In this document: positions 7,481-17,161 of the stretch, in pieces | How the letters are laid out: each line of letters opens with the position of its first letter | How positions within the stretch are numbered: position 1 is the stretch's first letter | Source of the DNA: Adlercreutzia faecimuris | GTDB lineage: Bacteria > Actinomycetota > Coriobacteriia > Coriobacteriales > Eggerthellaceae | Length of the DNA: 64,000 bases | NCBI RefSeq assembly: GCF_022669055.1 | Contig: NZ_JAJMLW010000001.1 | Location: 992,001 to 1,056,000, forward strand | Direction: 5' to 3' | Position numbers and translations under genes: made by a program | The notes under the pieces: generated by a model | Seen by the model: only the letters and a program-made list of their open reading frames with translations | What the model was told of the DNA's origin: nothing | Databases searched by the model: none

Positions 7481-8758
7481 ATGTCTGATATCAACAACGG
7501 CGTCGGCGTCATCGACGACGACTTCAACCCGGCCGCGGCGCCGAAGGCCCGCGAGGCCGCGGGCGCCCGGGCGGCGACCTGGGGCGGGAAGGGCCTCACC
7601 GTCGGCATCGGCGTGTCGGCCGTGATCACCCTGATCGGCATCGTCTTGTGGGTCATGCAGCTCTCGGGCGGCATGGTGCAGACCGCCATGAGGAACCTCG
7701 ACTCCTGGGGCCTCTACATCACGATGTTCATGTTCTTCGTCGGCTTGAGCGCCGGCGGCCTGATCATCTCGTCGGTGCCGAAGGCCTTCGGCATCAAGGG
7801 CTTCGGCGGCATCTCCAAGGTGGCTGTGTTCAGCTCCATCGCCTGCACCGTGGCCGCCATCGGCTTCGTCGTGGTCGACCTGGGCCAGCCGGTGCGCCTG
7901 TGGGAGCTCTTCGCGTACTCCAACCTGGGCTCGCCGCTGATGTGGGACATCATCGTGCTGGGCACCTACCTCATCCTGTCGTGCGTCTACCTCTGGGCGC
8001 AGGTACAGGCTGAGAAGGGCAAGGTGTCCCACACGGCCCTGCGCGTGATCTCGGTCGTCGCCCTCGTGTGCGCCGTGCTGGTGCACAGCGTGACCGCCTG
8101 GATCTTCGGCCTGCAGCAGGGCCGCGAGATGTGGCACACGGCGCTGCTAGCCCCCTGGTTCGTGTCCTCGGCCCTCGTCTGCGGCACCGCGCTCGTCATG
8201 GTGGCGTCCATGGCCCTGCGCGCGGCCGGCTACCTCAAGCTCGACCAGGCCCACCTGGTGAAGCTCGCCAAGCTCCTGGCCGTGTTCGTGCTCGTCGACC
8301 TGTACTTCTTCGGCTGCGACCTGCTCACCGAGGCCTTCCCGGCCGCCGACGGCATGGCCGTGGTGGACATGCTCGTGTCCGGCCCGCTCGCGCCCTTCTT
8401 CTGGGGCGAGATCGTGCTCTGCGTCGTGGCCGCCGTCATCTGCCTGGTGCCCTCCCTACGCACCAACCCGCTGCTGGCCGTGGCCGGCGTGGCCGCCATC
8501 CTGGCGATCCTCTGCAAGCGCGTGCAGCTGCTGGTGGGCGGCTTCCAGATCAACGGCCTGGCGGACTACGCCGGCCCCCTGACGCCGATGACCGTCACCG
8601 GCTGGGAGTCGGGCATGGCCGGCGCCTACCAGGGCATGGTCTACTGGCCGGCCCCCATCGAGTGGGGCGTGTGCCTGGGCGTCATCGGCCTGGCCGTGCT
8701 CATCTTCCTGCTCGGTGTGAAGTACCTGCCGCTGCGCCCGAAGGCCGACGAGCAGTAG
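7481..8758 (+). CDS. NrfD/PsrC-type membrane anchor subunit (DmsC role)
   Basis: A 425-residue polytopic protein. After a 35-residue cytoplasmic N terminus come about ten hydrophobic segments, starting TVGIGVSAVITLIGIVLWVM. This is the NrfD-type quinol-oxidising anchor that passes electrons to the Fe-S subunit. I chose ATG 7481 because AAGGA at 7468-7472 is well spaced; ATG 7472 is an in-frame alternative adding three residues. It is the last gene of the A-B-C operon and is followed by a strong terminator. Confidence 0.88.
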   Translation: MSDINNGVGVIDDDFNPAAAPKAREAAGARAATWGGKGLTVGIGVSAVITLIGIVLWVMQLSGGMVQTAMRNLDSWGLYITMFMFFVGLSAGGLIISSVPKAFGIKGFGGISKVAVFSSIACTVAAIGFVVVDLGQPVRLWELFAYSNLGSPLMWDIIVLGTYLILSCVYLWAQVQAEKGKVSHTALRVISVVALVCAVLVHSVTAWIFGLQQGREMWHTALLAPWFVSSALVCGTALVMVASMALRAAGYLKLDQAHLVKLAKLLAVFVLVDLYFFGCDLLTEAFPAADGMAVVDMLVSGPLAPFFWGEIVLCVVAAVICLVPSLRTNPLLAVAGVAAILAILCKRVQLLVGGFQINGLADYAGPLTPMTVTGWESGMAGAYQGMVYWPAPIEWGVCLGVIGLAVLIFLLGVKYLPLRPKADEQ

Positions 8759-8797
8759 CCGGCCCGGGCGGGCTTGCCTGCCCCCCCCTCTCTCTTC

Positions 8798-8834
8798 GGG
8801 GCGGATCGGATCTCTCCCTCCTCCGATCCGCCCC
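8798..8834 (+). terminator. Terminator hairpin after the DMSO-reductase-type operon
   Basis: A 13-bp perfect stem (8798-8810 with 8822-8834) with an 11-nt loop, followed by a pyrimidine-rich CTTCCTC tail. Confidence 0.7.
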
Positions 8835-8883
8835 CTTCCTCACGCAGGCGCGGCCGCTCCCTCCCGGGGGGTCGGCCGCTTCC

Positions 8884-8921
8884 TGTCATATCTTGTCATA
8901 GTATCTACGACCTGACATAAT
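8884..8921 (+). promoter_or_regulatory. Promoter with repeated TGTCATA boxes ahead of the cytochrome-TorD unit
   Basis: TTGTCA (8893-8898), 17 nt and CATAAT (8916-8921) form a promoter. TGTCATA occurs at 8884-8890 and 8894-8900, one helical turn apart, and an inverted copy TGACATA lies at 8913-8919 over the -10. The arrangement suggests a regulator that senses acceptor or redox state. Confidence 0.5.
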
Positions 8922-8987
8922 GCAGGTAGTTCGCGGGACGGCCCGAGGGCGCAGGGGAGCGCCGGCATCCCGCCTGAGGAGAAGGCT

Positions 8988-9356
8988 GTGCCCATGGTGA
9001 AGAAGCTGCTGATAACGTTCGCTGCGCTGGCGCTCATCGGCGCCTGCGTCCTGGGGGCCGGGGCCCTCGCCCAGCCGGGCGCGGCGCCCGTGCCCGTGCC
9101 CATCGAGGAGTCGTCGCCCTGCCCGGCCACCGGCTGCGCCAGCGGGTCGTGCCACGGCTTCGACGACGTGCCCGAGCCCGACGGCGTCCACGAGATGACC
9201 TGCCCCGAGGCGGGCTGCGCCTCCGTCGAGTGCCACGCCTGGGACACCCTGCGCGGCCGCTACCACCAGGCCTCCGACGCCTCGCTCAACCTGTGGATAC
9301 TCATGCCCGTGGCCGTCGTCATCGCGCTGGTCCTCGTCGTCCGGAAGGTGAGGTGA
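8988..9356 (+). CDS. Small membrane-anchored c-type cytochrome with two CX4CH motifs
   Basis: A 122-residue protein with an N-terminal signal or membrane segment (LLITFAALALIGACVLGAGAL), a short extracytoplasmic domain and a C-terminal transmembrane helix (LWILMPVAVVIALVLVV). The domain has two CX4CH groups (CASGSCH and CASVECH), the spacing found in cytochrome c3-type heme sites, each preceded by another Cys. It likely relays electrons outside the membrane. The GTG start at 8988 is 6 nt after AGGAG; ATG 8994 is an alternative. The next genes are a membrane cytochrome b-like protein and a TorD chaperone, so it belongs to a respiratory unit. Heme attachment is inferred. Confidence 0.7.
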   Translation: MPMVKKLLITFAALALIGACVLGAGALAQPGAAPVPVPIEESSPCPATGCASGSCHGFDDVPEPDGVHEMTCPEAGCASVECHAWDTLRGRYHQASDASLNLWILMPVAVVIALVLVVRKVR

Positions 9357-9361
9357 TCGCC

Positions 9362-9850
9362 ATGCGCGGAAAGCTCGCCGTCGACGCCGTCGCGCTCGTC
9401 GCCTACGTCGTCGTGTCCCTGCCCGCCCTCACGGGCGTGGCCTTCCACGAGTGGCTGGGCCTGGCCGTGTTCGTGGTGCTGGGCGTGCACCTGGCCCAGC
9501 ACCTGATCCAGGCGCTGCCCCGCCGCAAGGCGTCCCCCGCGCAGGACGCGGCCGCCCCGGTTCGCGGCGCCGGGGCCCGCACGGCTCGCACGGTGCTCGC
9601 GGTGCTGCTCGCCGTGGCGCTCATGACCTGCGTGGTATCGGGCGTCATGGTGTCGGGCGCCGTGCTTCCGGCGCTCGGGCTCTACGCCGAGGGCTACTAC
9701 TTCTGGAACCCGCTGCACGCCGCCTCGGCCAAAGTCCTTTTGGCTCTCCTTCTGATTCACCTGTTCCTGAACGCGGGAATAGCGTATCGTTTGCTCAGAA
9801 GAAAAAGCCCCTCCGCGAAGAAGGAGACCGACCATGACCGTGACCGCTGA
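9362..9850 (+). CDS. Four-helix membrane protein, DUF4405/cytochrome b561-like
   Basis: A 162-residue protein with four hydrophobic helices. Conserved-looking histidines sit in helices 2 (AVFVVLGVHLAQHL) and 4 (LLIHLFLNAGIAYRLL), with NPLHAASAK between; this fits a small heme-b quinol-interacting protein. It starts 6 nt after the cytochrome gene and its 3' end overlaps torD by 17 nt. I infer that it hands electrons between quinones and the preceding cytochrome; no substrate enzyme is encoded in this short unit. Confidence 0.65.
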   Translation: MRGKLAVDAVALVAYVVVSLPALTGVAFHEWLGLAVFVVLGVHLAQHLIQALPRRKASPAQDAAAPVRGAGARTARTVLAVLLAVALMTCVVSGVMVSGAVLPALGLYAEGYYFWNPLHAASAKVLLALLLIHLFLNAGIAYRLLRRKSPSAKKETDHDRDR

Positions 9851-10538
9851 TACCTGGCAGGCCCGCGCCGCCCTGTGCGAGCTGCTCGCCCTGAGCTTCC
9901 GCTACCCCGATGACGTGCTGGTGGGCGCGCTCGCGAGCGGCGAGTGGGGCGAGGCCGCCGAGGAGATCGTCGGCGTCCTGGGCCTGGACTGGCCGGCCGA
10001 CGGCGCGCCCGGCGCCGCCGAGGCCGCCCAGATGGACGACCCCGACGAGCTCAAGCACGCCCTGCGCGCCGAGGCCACGCGCCTGTTCGTGGGCGCGCCC
10101 GAGCCGACGTGCAGCCCCTATGAGGGCGTCTGGCGCGCGGCCGACGACGGGGTGCAGGCGCTTCTGTTCGTGAACCCGCACTCCATGGACGTGGAGCGCT
10201 TCTGCAAGGCCTGCGGCCTGGGCCGCCCCGAGGGCACCAACGAGCCGCTCGACCACATCGCCACCGAGATGGAGCTCTTGGAGTACCTGGCCCTGCGCGC
10301 CGCCGTGGAGGCGGCGGGCGCCGACGCGGCCCCCGACGGCGACGACGCCGGCGAGCCCGGCGACGTGGTGGCCTCGGCCGACCTGCCGGGCGGATCGCCC
10401 GAGGCGGCCTACGCCCAGTTCCTCGACGAGCACGTCCGCACTTGGGCGCCCCGCTTCGCCGACAAGGCCGCCGAGGAGGCGCGCCTGCCGTTCTACCCCC
10501 AGGCGGGCAGCCTGCTCAAGGCGTTTCTCGCCGCCTAG
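9834..10538 (+). CDS. TorD/DmsD-family molybdoenzyme chaperone
   Basis: A 234-residue helical cytoplasmic protein of the TorD family. Visible features are LCELLALSFRYPDD at the N terminus, EATRLFVGAPEPTCSPYEGVW, EPLDHIATEMELLEYLALR and LPFYPQAGSLLKAFL. Such chaperones bind Tat signal peptides of molybdopterin enzymes and help cofactor insertion, so the likely client is the product of the gene at 4286. The start overlaps the previous gene by 17 nt, indicating translational coupling. Confidence 0.88.
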   Translation: MTVTADTWQARAALCELLALSFRYPDDVLVGALASGEWGEAAEEIVGVLGLDWPADGAPGAAEAAQMDDPDELKHALRAEATRLFVGAPEPTCSPYEGVWRAADDGVQALLFVNPHSMDVERFCKACGLGRPEGTNEPLDHIATEMELLEYLALRAAVEAAGADAAPDGDDAGEPGDVVASADLPGGSPEAAYAQFLDEHVRTWAPRFADKAAEEARLPFYPQAGSLLKAFLAA

Positions 10539-10605
10539 CGCCCGCTGCGCGCCTGCGCCGGCCCGCGCCCGCGCCGTGCCCGCCGCGCGCCATCCGCGCC
10601 TTTCC

Positions 10606-10634
10606 GACGGCCCCCGGATCCCCCGGGGGCCGTC
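10606..10634 (+). terminator. GC-rich terminator-like hairpin after torD
   Basis: A 12-bp perfect stem (10606-10617 with 10623-10634) with a 5-nt loop. It lacks a strong T tract. Confidence 0.5.
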
Positions 10635-10681
10635 CTGCGTCTGGGCCGTTCGTGACGGTTGCGGCGGTCGTTGGTTCCAGG

Positions 10682-10713
10682 TACAATGCGCCCTAATGAA
10701 CAGCGTGTTCATT
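10682..10713 (+). promoter_or_regulatory. -10 box and palindromic operator of the TetR regulator
   Basis: TACAAT at 10682-10687 is followed by a perfect palindrome AATGAACA-GCG-TGTTCATT (10695-10713) at the predicted transcription start. Its position suggests autoregulation by the TetR protein encoded next. Confidence 0.65.
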
Positions 10714-10749
10714 TTTGCTCTCGCTGTGCAAGACGGGGGAAGGAGCCTG

Positions 10750-11370
10750 TTGGCTGATACCGGTGGGGCCTGCGTGCAGGACCGGCGCATCGTCCGCTCG
10801 AAGCGGGCGCTGCGCGACGCGCTCATCGCGCTTCTGGAGGAGCGCGGCTACGACGCGTTCACGGTCAATGACCTGTGCGCCCGGGCCGATCTCAACCGCG
10901 GCACGTTCTACAACCACTTCCGCGACAAGGAAGATCTGCTGCTCACGCTCGAGGACGAGGTCATCGCCGACCTCGACCGCTTCCGCGAGTCGATGCGGCA
11001 GATCTCGCTCACGCAGCTTCTGCGCTCGCGCCTCGGCCGCGCGCCGCTGCCGTTCCTCGTGGATCTGTTCGACTACCTGCGGGGCCAGGCCGACTTCCTG
11101 CGCGCGGTCATGGGGCCGGGCGGCGACGTGCGCTTCGCCCCGCGCCTGCGCGATGCCGTGTGCACCGATCTCATCGAGAACATCCTCCACGAGCGCTACC
11201 GCGAGAACCCCACGCCGTTCGTCAGCTACTACGTGGCGTTCTACGCGTCGGCGTACCTGGGGGTCATCACCCGTTGGCTGGAGACGGGCATGGCGGAGTC
11301 ATCCGAGGAGATGGCCGTCATCGCCCTGCGCCTGCTCTTCATCAAACCTGGCGAGTCCATCGAGCTTTAG
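10750..11370 (+). CDS. TetR/AcrR-family transcriptional regulator
   Basis: A 206-residue regulator. The N-terminal HTH is clear (KRALRDALIALLEERGYDAF, then VNDLCARADLNRGTFYNHFRDKEDLL) and the C-terminal half is a helical ligand domain. The TTG start at 10750 follows GGAAGGAG. An ATG at 10696 would add 18 residues but lies inside the operator; it is possible only if the transcript is leaderless. It is probably cotranscribed with, and controls, the large dehydratase/activase gene 27 nt downstream. The ligand is unknown. Confidence 0.85.
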   Translation: MADTGGACVQDRRIVRSKRALRDALIALLEERGYDAFTVNDLCARADLNRGTFYNHFRDKEDLLLTLEDEVIADLDRFRESMRQISLTQLLRSRLGRAPLPFLVDLFDYLRGQADFLRAVMGPGGDVRFAPRLRDAVCTDLIENILHERYRENPTPFVSYYVAFYASAYLGVITRWLETGMAESSEEMAVIALRLLFIKPGESIEL

Positions 11371-11397
11371 GCCACGACAGGGAGAGGCTAAAGGATC

Positions 11398-14300
11398 ATG
11401 AAGCGAGCCAAGACTGGCAAGTACGTGCAGATCAGAAACGACGAGAGCGTCGACCCCGCCGTCATGCGCGTCACGCGCGTGGAGGAGACGTGGCCCGGGT
11501 CGGCTGCGTCGCCGCAGGGCGGGGAAGGCGGGGAGGGTGCCGGCGGAGGCGGAGCGAGGGCTGCGCAGCTTCTGAGCGGAGCCTCCGCCGGCACCCTCCC
11601 CGCAGACGCCGACGCCGCGCCGGCCGCCGACCCGGCCGCCCTGCGCATCGGCATCGACGTGGGCTCGACCACGGTGAAGCTGGCCGTGCTCGACGCCGCC
11701 GACGAGGTGCGCTGGTCGGTGTACCGCCGCCACCACGCCGACGTGCGCGCCACCATCATCGAGGTGCTGCGCGAGGCCGCCGCCGCCTTCCCCGACGAGG
11801 CCATGACCGTGGCCATCACCGGATCCGGCGGGCTTCTGCTGTCGCAGTGGCTGAACGTCGCCTTCGTGCAGGAGGTCATCGCGTCGAAGACGGCGGTCGA
11901 GACGTTCATCCCCCGCACCGACGTGGCCATCGAGCTGGGCGGCGAGGACGCCAAGATCATCTACTTCGACAACGGCATCGAGCAGCGCATGAACGGCACC
12001 TGCGCCGGTGGCACGGGCGCGTTCATCGACCAGATGGCGGCGCTCCTCAACACCGACGCGGGCGGCCTGAACGAGCTGGCGAAGAGCCACGAGACCATCT
12101 ATCCCATCGCCAGCCGCTGCGGCGTGTTCGCCAAGACCGACGTGCAGCCGCTTTTGAACGAGGGCGCGCGCAAGGAGGACATCGCCGCGTCCATCTTCCA
12201 GTCCGTGGTCACCCAGACCATATCCGGCCTGGCATGTGGGCGCCCTATCAGGGGAAACGTCGCCTTCCTCGGCGGCCCGCTCCAGTATCTGCCCGAGCTG
12301 CGCGCCCGCTTCTACGAGACGCTCGCCCTCGACGAGGACCACATCCTCGTGCCCGAGAACGCGCACCTGTTCGTGGCGTCGGGCTGCGCCATCGCCGGCG
12401 CGGCCGAGGGCGCGGCCCCCGAGCGGCTCGCCGACATCCTCACGCGCCTGGAGGGCCTGGGCGATATGCAGGGGTCCGAGGTGGTGCGCCTGGCGCCGCT
12501 GTTCGCCGACGACGCCGAGTACGCCGCCTTCCGCGAGCGCCACGACGCCGAGCGGGTGCGCCGCGCCAGCCTGGCCGACTACCGCGGCACCGCCTTCCTC
12601 GGCATCGACGCGGGCTCGACCACCTTCAAGGCCGCCCTCATCGGCGGCGACGGCGCGCTTCTGTGGTCGACCTACGCGTCGAACAAGGGCGACGTGCTCG
12701 GCTGCGCGAAGGCGGCGCTCGCCGACCTGTACCGCGCGCTGCCGACCGATGCCGCCACCGGCGAGCCGCTCGTGACCATCGGGCACGCCACCGTCACCGG
12801 CTACGGCGAGGGCCTGCTCCTCGAGGCGCTGCGCGTCGACTCCGGCGAGATCGAGACGGTGGCGCACCTGCGCGGCGCCCAGGCGATGCTGCCCGGCGTC
12901 GAGTTCATCCTGGACATCGGCGGCCAGGACATGAAGTGCCTGCGCGTGAAGGACGGCGTCATCGACCACATCATGCTCAACGAGGCGTGCTCGAGCGGCT
13001 GCGGCAGCTTCATCGAGAGCTTCGCGAGCGGGCTCGACCTGGACGTGGCCTCCTTCGCCGAGACCGCCATCCGCGCCGAGAGCCCGGTCGATCTGGGCAG
13101 CCGCTGCACCGTGTTCATGAACTCGCGCGTGAAGCAGGCCCAGAAGGAGGGCGCCACGGTGGGCGACATCGCCGCGGGCCTGGCCATCTCGGTCATCAAG
13201 AACGCGCTGTTCAAGGTCATCAAGATCCGCGACCCGCACGACGTGGGCACCAAGGTCATCGTCCAGGGCGGCACGTTCCTGAACGACGCGGTGCTGCGCG
13301 CCTTCGAGCAGCTCTCCGAGGTGAACGCCGTGCGGCCCGACATCGCCGGCAACATGGGCGCGTTCGGCGCGGCGCTTCTGGCCCGCGACCGCTACGAGGC
13401 GGCCCTCCAGCGCGACGTGCGCGCCGAGCCGCCGACGTCGTCGCTGCTCACCCTCGACGCCATCGAGGCGCTCGCACCCACCCACAGGACGGTGCGCTGC
13501 AAGGGCTGCGCGAACGCCTGCCTGCTCACCGTGAACGACTTCGGCGTCGACGAGGCCACGGGCAAGCACCGCCGCTTCATCACCGGCAACCGCTGCGAGA
13601 AGGGCGAGAGCCTCGGCGCGGGCAAGGGCGCCGCGCAGGTGCCCAACCTCTTCGAGTACAAGAGCCGCCGGCTGTTCGACCACTACGAGCCGCTCGCGCC
13701 CGAGGACGCCCCGCGCGGCACCGTGGGCATCCCGCGCGCGCTCAACCAGTACGAGAACTTCCCCTTCTGGTTCACCTTCTTCACGCGCCTGGGCTACCGC
13801 GTCATCCTCTCCGACCCGTCCACGAAGAAGACCTACGAGGCGGGCATCGAGTCCATGCCGTCCGAGAGCGTGTGCTACCCGGCCAAGCTCTCCCACGGCC
13901 ACATCATGAACCTGCTGGACAAGCGGCCCGACTTCATCTGGATGCCGTGCTCCAAGTGGGAGCGCCAGGAGGACGAGACCGCGGGCAACCACTTCAACTG
14001 CCCCATCGTGGCGAGCTACCCCGAGGCGCTGCGCCTCAACATCGACGAGCTGCGCGGCGGCGACGTGCCGCTGCTCACGCCGTGGCTGCCCTACGACAAC
14101 AAGGAGCACCTGAAGGAGCGCCTGTTCGTGGAGCTGGGGCGCAACCTGGCCGACGCGGCCGGGCGCCACGGCGCGCCGCTTGCGGCCGACGAGGTGGCCG
14201 CCGCGGTGGACGCCGCCTGGGCCGAGGACGAGGCGTTCAAGCGCGACATGCGCACCAAGGGCGTCGAGACGCTCGCCTGGATGGAGGAGACGGGCACCCG

Positions 14301-16218
14301 CGGCATCGTGCTGGCGGGGCGCCCCTACCACAACGACCCGGAGATCAACCACGCCATCCCCGAGCTGCTCACGAGCTTCGGCCTGGCCGTGCTCACCGAG
14401 GACTCGGTGGCGCACCTGGGCCAGCTCGAGCGGCCCATCCGCGTGGTCGACCAGTGGATGTACCACACGCGTCTCTACGCGGCGGCGAAGGTGGTCACCC
14501 AGCGCAAGGACCTCGACCTCATCCAGCTGAACTCCTTCGGCTGCGGCCTGGACGCGCTCACCACCGACCAGGTCCAGGAGGTGCTCGAGGCGGCCGGCAA
14601 GGTGTACACGGTGCTCAAGATCGACGAGGTGTCCAACCTTGGCGCCGCCCGCATCCGCGTGCGCAGCCTGCTCGCCGCGCTCAAGGACCAGGCCGACCGC
14701 GACGCCGAGGCCGAGGCCGACGCCCGCGCCGCCGGCCACCCGTGCCCGGCCGCGTCCATCAACCTGGACGACATGGACAAGCTCGTGCCCGCCTCGTTCA
14801 CCGAGAAGGCCGACGGCGTCGTGCGCGCCGCCGAGGTCGAGCAGCGCGAGGGCGCGTCCACCGAGTTCGCCCGCCCGCAGTTCACCGAGGAGATGAAGGA
14901 GGCCGGCTACACCATCCTGGCGCCGCAGATGGCCCCCATCCACTTCGACCTGCTCATCGACATCTTCCAGCGCTTCGGCTACAACGTCGAGCTTCTGCCG
15001 TCGGTGGACCACGGGGCGGTGGACGCGGGCCTCAAGTTCGTCAACAACGACATCTGCTACCCGTCCATCCTGGTCACGGGCCAGATCATGGAGGCGGTGC
15101 TGTCGGGCAGGTACGACACCGACAAGCTGGCCGTGCTCATCACGCAGACCGGCGGCGGCTGCCGCGCCACCAACTACATCGCGCTCATCCGCAAGGCGCT
15201 CAAGGCCGTGGGGCTCGGGCACATCCCCGTCATCGCGCTGTCGTTCAAGGACCTGGGCGAGGTGAACCCCGGCTTCAAGATCACGCCGAAGATGCTGCTC
15301 CAGGCCATCTACGCGCTGTGCTACGGCGATCTGCTGATGATGTGTTTGTACCGCACGCGTCCCTACGAGGTGGAGCCGGGCAGCGCCACGCGCCTGTTCG
15401 ACCACTGGATGGCCACGTGCAAGGGGCAGCTGCACCGCGGCGTCAAGTACGGCGAGTTCAAGCGCACGGTGCGTCAGATCGTCGAGGACTTCGACACGCT
15501 GCCGCTGGCCGGCGAGGGCACCAAGCCGCGCGTGGGCGTGGTGGGCGAGATCCTGGTGAAGTTCCACCCGACGGCCAACAACCAGCTGGTGGACGTCATC
15601 GAGCGCGAGGGCTGCGAGGCCGTCGTGCCCGGGCTCATCGAGTTCTTCCTGTTCGGCATCGCGGGCGCCATCTTCCAGAAGGACCCGCTCGGCCGCTCGT
15701 CAAAGGGCGCGGTGGGGTCGAAGATCGCGCTCGAGGCCATCGCGAAGTTCCGCAAGCCGGTGAACGACGCCCTGCGCCGCTCGCAGCGCTTCCAGCCGGT
15801 GACCGACATCTACGAGCTGGCCGACTACGCCGAGCAGATCCTGTCGCTGTGCAACTCGATGGGCGAGGGGTGGCTGCTCACGGCCGAGATGGTCGAGCTC
15901 ATCCGCGAGGGCACGCCCAACGTGGTGTGCGCCCAGCCCTTCGCGTGCCTGCCCAACCACGTGGTGGGCAAGGCGGTCATCAAGGAGCTGCGCCGTCAGT
16001 ACCCCGAGAGCAACATCGTGGCGGTGGACTACGACCCGGGCGCCTCCGAGGTCAACCAGCTCAACCGCATCAAGCTGATGATCGCCGTGGCCAAGGCGAA
16101 CCTGGCCGCGAAGGAGCGCGAGGCCCGCGCCGACCGCGATGCCTTCGTCGCCAAGCCCGGGAAGCCCAAGAGCGAGAAGGTGGGCTACGTGGAGATAAGG
16201 ACCGAGACCGCGGAGTAG
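11398..16218 (+). CDS. Giant 2-hydroxyacyl-CoA dehydratase activase/dehydratase fusion protein
   Basis: A 1606-residue protein. Two ASKHA ATPase modules of the BadF/BadG/BcrA/BcrD type follow each other ([17 protein letters not shown] about residue 81; [16 protein letters not shown] about 400), each with a GG(E/Q)D loop and a cluster-binding Cys region ([28 protein letters not shown]). The C-terminal half matches the DUF2229/CoA-substrate-specific activase region and the HgdB-like dehydratase domain. It would activate or perform ATP-driven radical dehydration of a 2-hydroxyacyl-CoA, or a related reduction. Large single-chain versions are common in anaerobes, but the substrate is not known. 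An N-terminal low-complexity linker (about residues 38-78) contains a 23-bp DNA inverted repeat. The start follows AAAGGATC. Confidence 0.88.
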   Translation: MKRAKTGKYVQIRNDESVDPAVMRVTRVEETWPGSAASPQGGEGGEGAGGGGARAAQLLSGASAGTLPADADAAPAADPAALRIGIDVGSTTVKLAVLDAADEVRWSVYRRHHADVRATIIEVLREAAAAFPDEAMTVAITGSGGLLLSQWLNVAFVQEVIASKTAVETFIPRTDVAIELGGEDAKIIYFDNGIEQRMNGTCAGGTGAFIDQMAALLNTDAGGLNELAKSHETIYPIASRCGVFAKTDVQPLLNEGARKEDIAASIFQSVVTQTISGLACGRPIRGNVAFLGGPLQYLPELRARFYETLALDEDHILVPENAHLFVASGCAIAGAAEGAAPERLADILTRLEGLGDMQGSEVVRLAPLFADDAEYAAFRERHDAERVRRASLADYRGTAFLGIDAGSTTFKAALIGGDGALLWSTYASNKGDVLGCAKAALADLYRALPTDAATGEPLVTIGHATVTGYGEGLLLEALRVDSGEIETVAHLRGAQAMLPGVEFILDIGGQDMKCLRVKDGVIDHIMLNEACSSGCGSFIESFASGLDLDVASFAETAIRAESPVDLGSRCTVFMNSRVKQAQKEGATVGDIAAGLAISVIKNALFKVIKIRDPHDVGTKVIVQGGTFLNDAVLRAFEQLSEVNAVRPDIAGNMGAFGAALLARDRYEAALQRDVRAEPPTSSLLTLDAIEALAPTHRTVRCKGCANACLLTVNDFGVDEATGKHRRFITGNRCEKGESLGAGKGAAQVPNLFEYKSRRLFDHYEPLAPEDAPRGTVGIPRALNQYENFPFWFTFFTRLGYRVILSDPSTKKTYEAGIESMPSESVCYPAKLSHGHIMNLLDKRPDFIWMPCSKWERQEDETAGNHFNCPIVASYPEALRLNIDELRGGDVPLLTPWLPYDNKEHLKERLFVELGRNLADAAGRHGAPLAADEVAAAVDAAWAEDEAFKRDMRTKGVETLAWMEETGTRGIVLAGRPYHNDPEINHAIPELLTSFGLAVLTEDSVAHLGQLERPIRVVDQWMYHTRLYAAAKVVTQRKDLDLIQLNSFGCGLDALTTDQVQEVLEAAGKVYTVLKIDEVSNLGAARIRVRSLLAALKDQADRDAEAEADARAAGHPCPAASINLDDMDKLVPASFTEKADGVVRAAEVEQREGASTEFARPQFTEEMKEAGYTILAPQMAPIHFDLLIDIFQRFGYNVELLPSVDHGAVDAGLKFVNNDICYPSILVTGQIMEAVLSGRYDTDKLAVLITQTGGGCRATNYIALIRKALKAVGLGHIPVIALSFKDLGEVNPGFKITPKMLLQAIYALCYGDLLMMCLYRTRPYEVEPGSATRLFDHWMATCKGQLHRGVKYGEFKRTVRQIVEDFDTLPLAGEGTKPRVGVVGEILVKFHPTANNQLVDVIEREGCEAVVPGLIEFFLFGIAGAIFQKDPLGRSSKGAVGSKIALEAIAKFRKPVNDALRRSQRFQPVTDIYELADYAEQILSLCNSMGEGWLLTAEMVELIREGTPNVVCAQPFACLPNHVVGKAVIKELRRQYPESNIVAVDYDPGASEVNQLNRIKLMIAVAKANLAAKEREARADRDAFVAKPGKPKSEKVGYVEIRTETAE
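11528..11603. repeat. 23-bp perfect inverted repeat inside the coding sequence
   Basis: Positions 11528-11550 and 11581-11603 are exact reverse complements around a 30-nt loop. The segment encodes a Gly/Ala-rich linker ahead of the first ATPase domain, so it is tolerated in frame. It looks like an inserted palindromic element rather than ordinary coding constraint. Confidence 0.85.
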
Positions 16219-16220
16219 CG

Positions 16221-16306
16221 CCGCGCCCCGCGCCCCACGCGCGGGGCGCGGGCCCACGCGTGGGTGCGTGAGGGAGGGGTCGCCCGGGTGGGCGGCCCCT
16301 CCCTTT
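16221..16306 (+). terminator. Two successive terminator hairpins after the dehydratase/activase gene
   Basis: The first is a 13-bp stem (16221-16233 with 16239-16251, loop CCCAC). The second is a 14-bp stem with one G-T pair (16272-16285 with 16290-16303) followed by TTT. Confidence 0.65.
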
Positions 16307-16349
16307 GCGGGCGCGTCCGCGTCCTTGCGGCTTTTTGCGCTCTCCGGGG

Positions 16350-16537
16350 CGTTTCATATCCATTTCGGCGAGTTTTCCGAGGGCGAGCGGCGAAAATCAG
16401 TGCCTCGCGCGAACGATGGCGCCCCTATGAAATATCGTGACCTGGGGAAATGGTAATCGCATCCCAAGAGGAGCCCTCGAAAGGCGGCCACGTGGGGCAA
16501 AGAGCCTCGGAAAACTCGCTGAAATGGATATGAAACG
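16350..16537. repeat. Arm-core-arm element C (33-bp inverted arms)
   Basis: The arms at 16350-16382 and 16505-16537 are reverse complements with one mismatch and enclose 122 bp. The core holds the motif TGACCTGGGGAAA (16438-16450), which recurs in two other elements of the window. There is no convincing gene inside. It occupies the intergenic gap between the dehydratase/activase gene and the Nudix gene. Confidence 0.85.
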
Positions 16538-16571
16538 GCAAATCGGCTGCAAGGAGGGCGCCGCGCCGGCG

Positions 16572-17156
16572 CTACCTCGGCTGCACGGCGGGGAGCTTGG
16601 CTATGAGCTTGCGGTAGATGCGGTCGCGGATCCAGGGCTCGGTGGAGAGCGCCAGGGCCTCGTCGAGGGCGGCCCAGCGGACGCCGGAGTTCTCGTCGGG
16701 CTTGGGGCGCAGGGGCGCGGCGGGATCGGCCACCGCCAGGTACGTGACGTTGAGGTGCAGGTGCGAGCCGACGTAGCGGCCGCGCTTCTCGTGGCCGTCC
16801 ACGGTGAGCACCTCGAGCGAGTAGATGCCGCCCGGCCCGCAGGGGACGAGGCGCGCGTCCTCGACGCCGGTCTCCTCGGCCAGCTCGCGCAGGGCGATGG
16901 AGGCCAGGTCGGCCTCGCCGTCGGCATGGCCTCCGATCCAGCTCCACGAGTCGTAGATGTTGTGGTAGACGAGCAGCGTGCGCGTGAACGTGGGATCGAC
17001 CGTCCAGATGGAGCAGGCCAGGTGCGCGAGCGCCGAGCGGTCGAGGCAGGCGGGGCCGGCCGTGAGCGCGCGCAGGATGACCGGCTTGTCGACGGCCTCC
17101 TGCTCGTTGAACGGCTCGTAGGCGCGGATGTCTGCGATGAGGGCGTCGAGGGCCAT
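16572..17156 (-). CDS. Nudix hydrolase
   Basis: A 194-residue cytoplasmic protein with a Nudix box centred on GGHADGEADLASIALRELAEETG (quoted without its last residue). The REL-x-EE-x-G core is intact; the spacing from the first Gly to the first Glu is one residue shorter than the canonical pattern and the following gap one longer. Nudix enzymes cleave nucleoside diphosphate-linked compounds; the target here is unknown. It lies 5 nt downstream of the LCP-family gene on the same strand. Confidence 0.85.
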   Translation of the reverse strand: MALDALIADIRAYEPFNEQEAVDKPVILRALTAGPACLDRSALAHLACSIWTVDPTFTRTLLVYHNIYDSWSWIGGHADGEADLASIALRELAEETGVEDARLVPCGPGGIYSLEVLTVDGHEKRGRYVGSHLHLNVTYLAVADPAAPLRPKPDENSGVRWAALDEALALSTEPWIRDRIYRKLIAKLPAVQPR

Positions 17157-17161
17157 GGGGA

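Noticed and set aside
10875-16271. A 1798-codon plus-strand frame and a 1422-codon minus-strand frame over the dehydratase/activase gene
   Set aside because: Low-complexity Arg/Pro/His-rich translations; the ASKHA motifs are only in the 11398-16218 frame.
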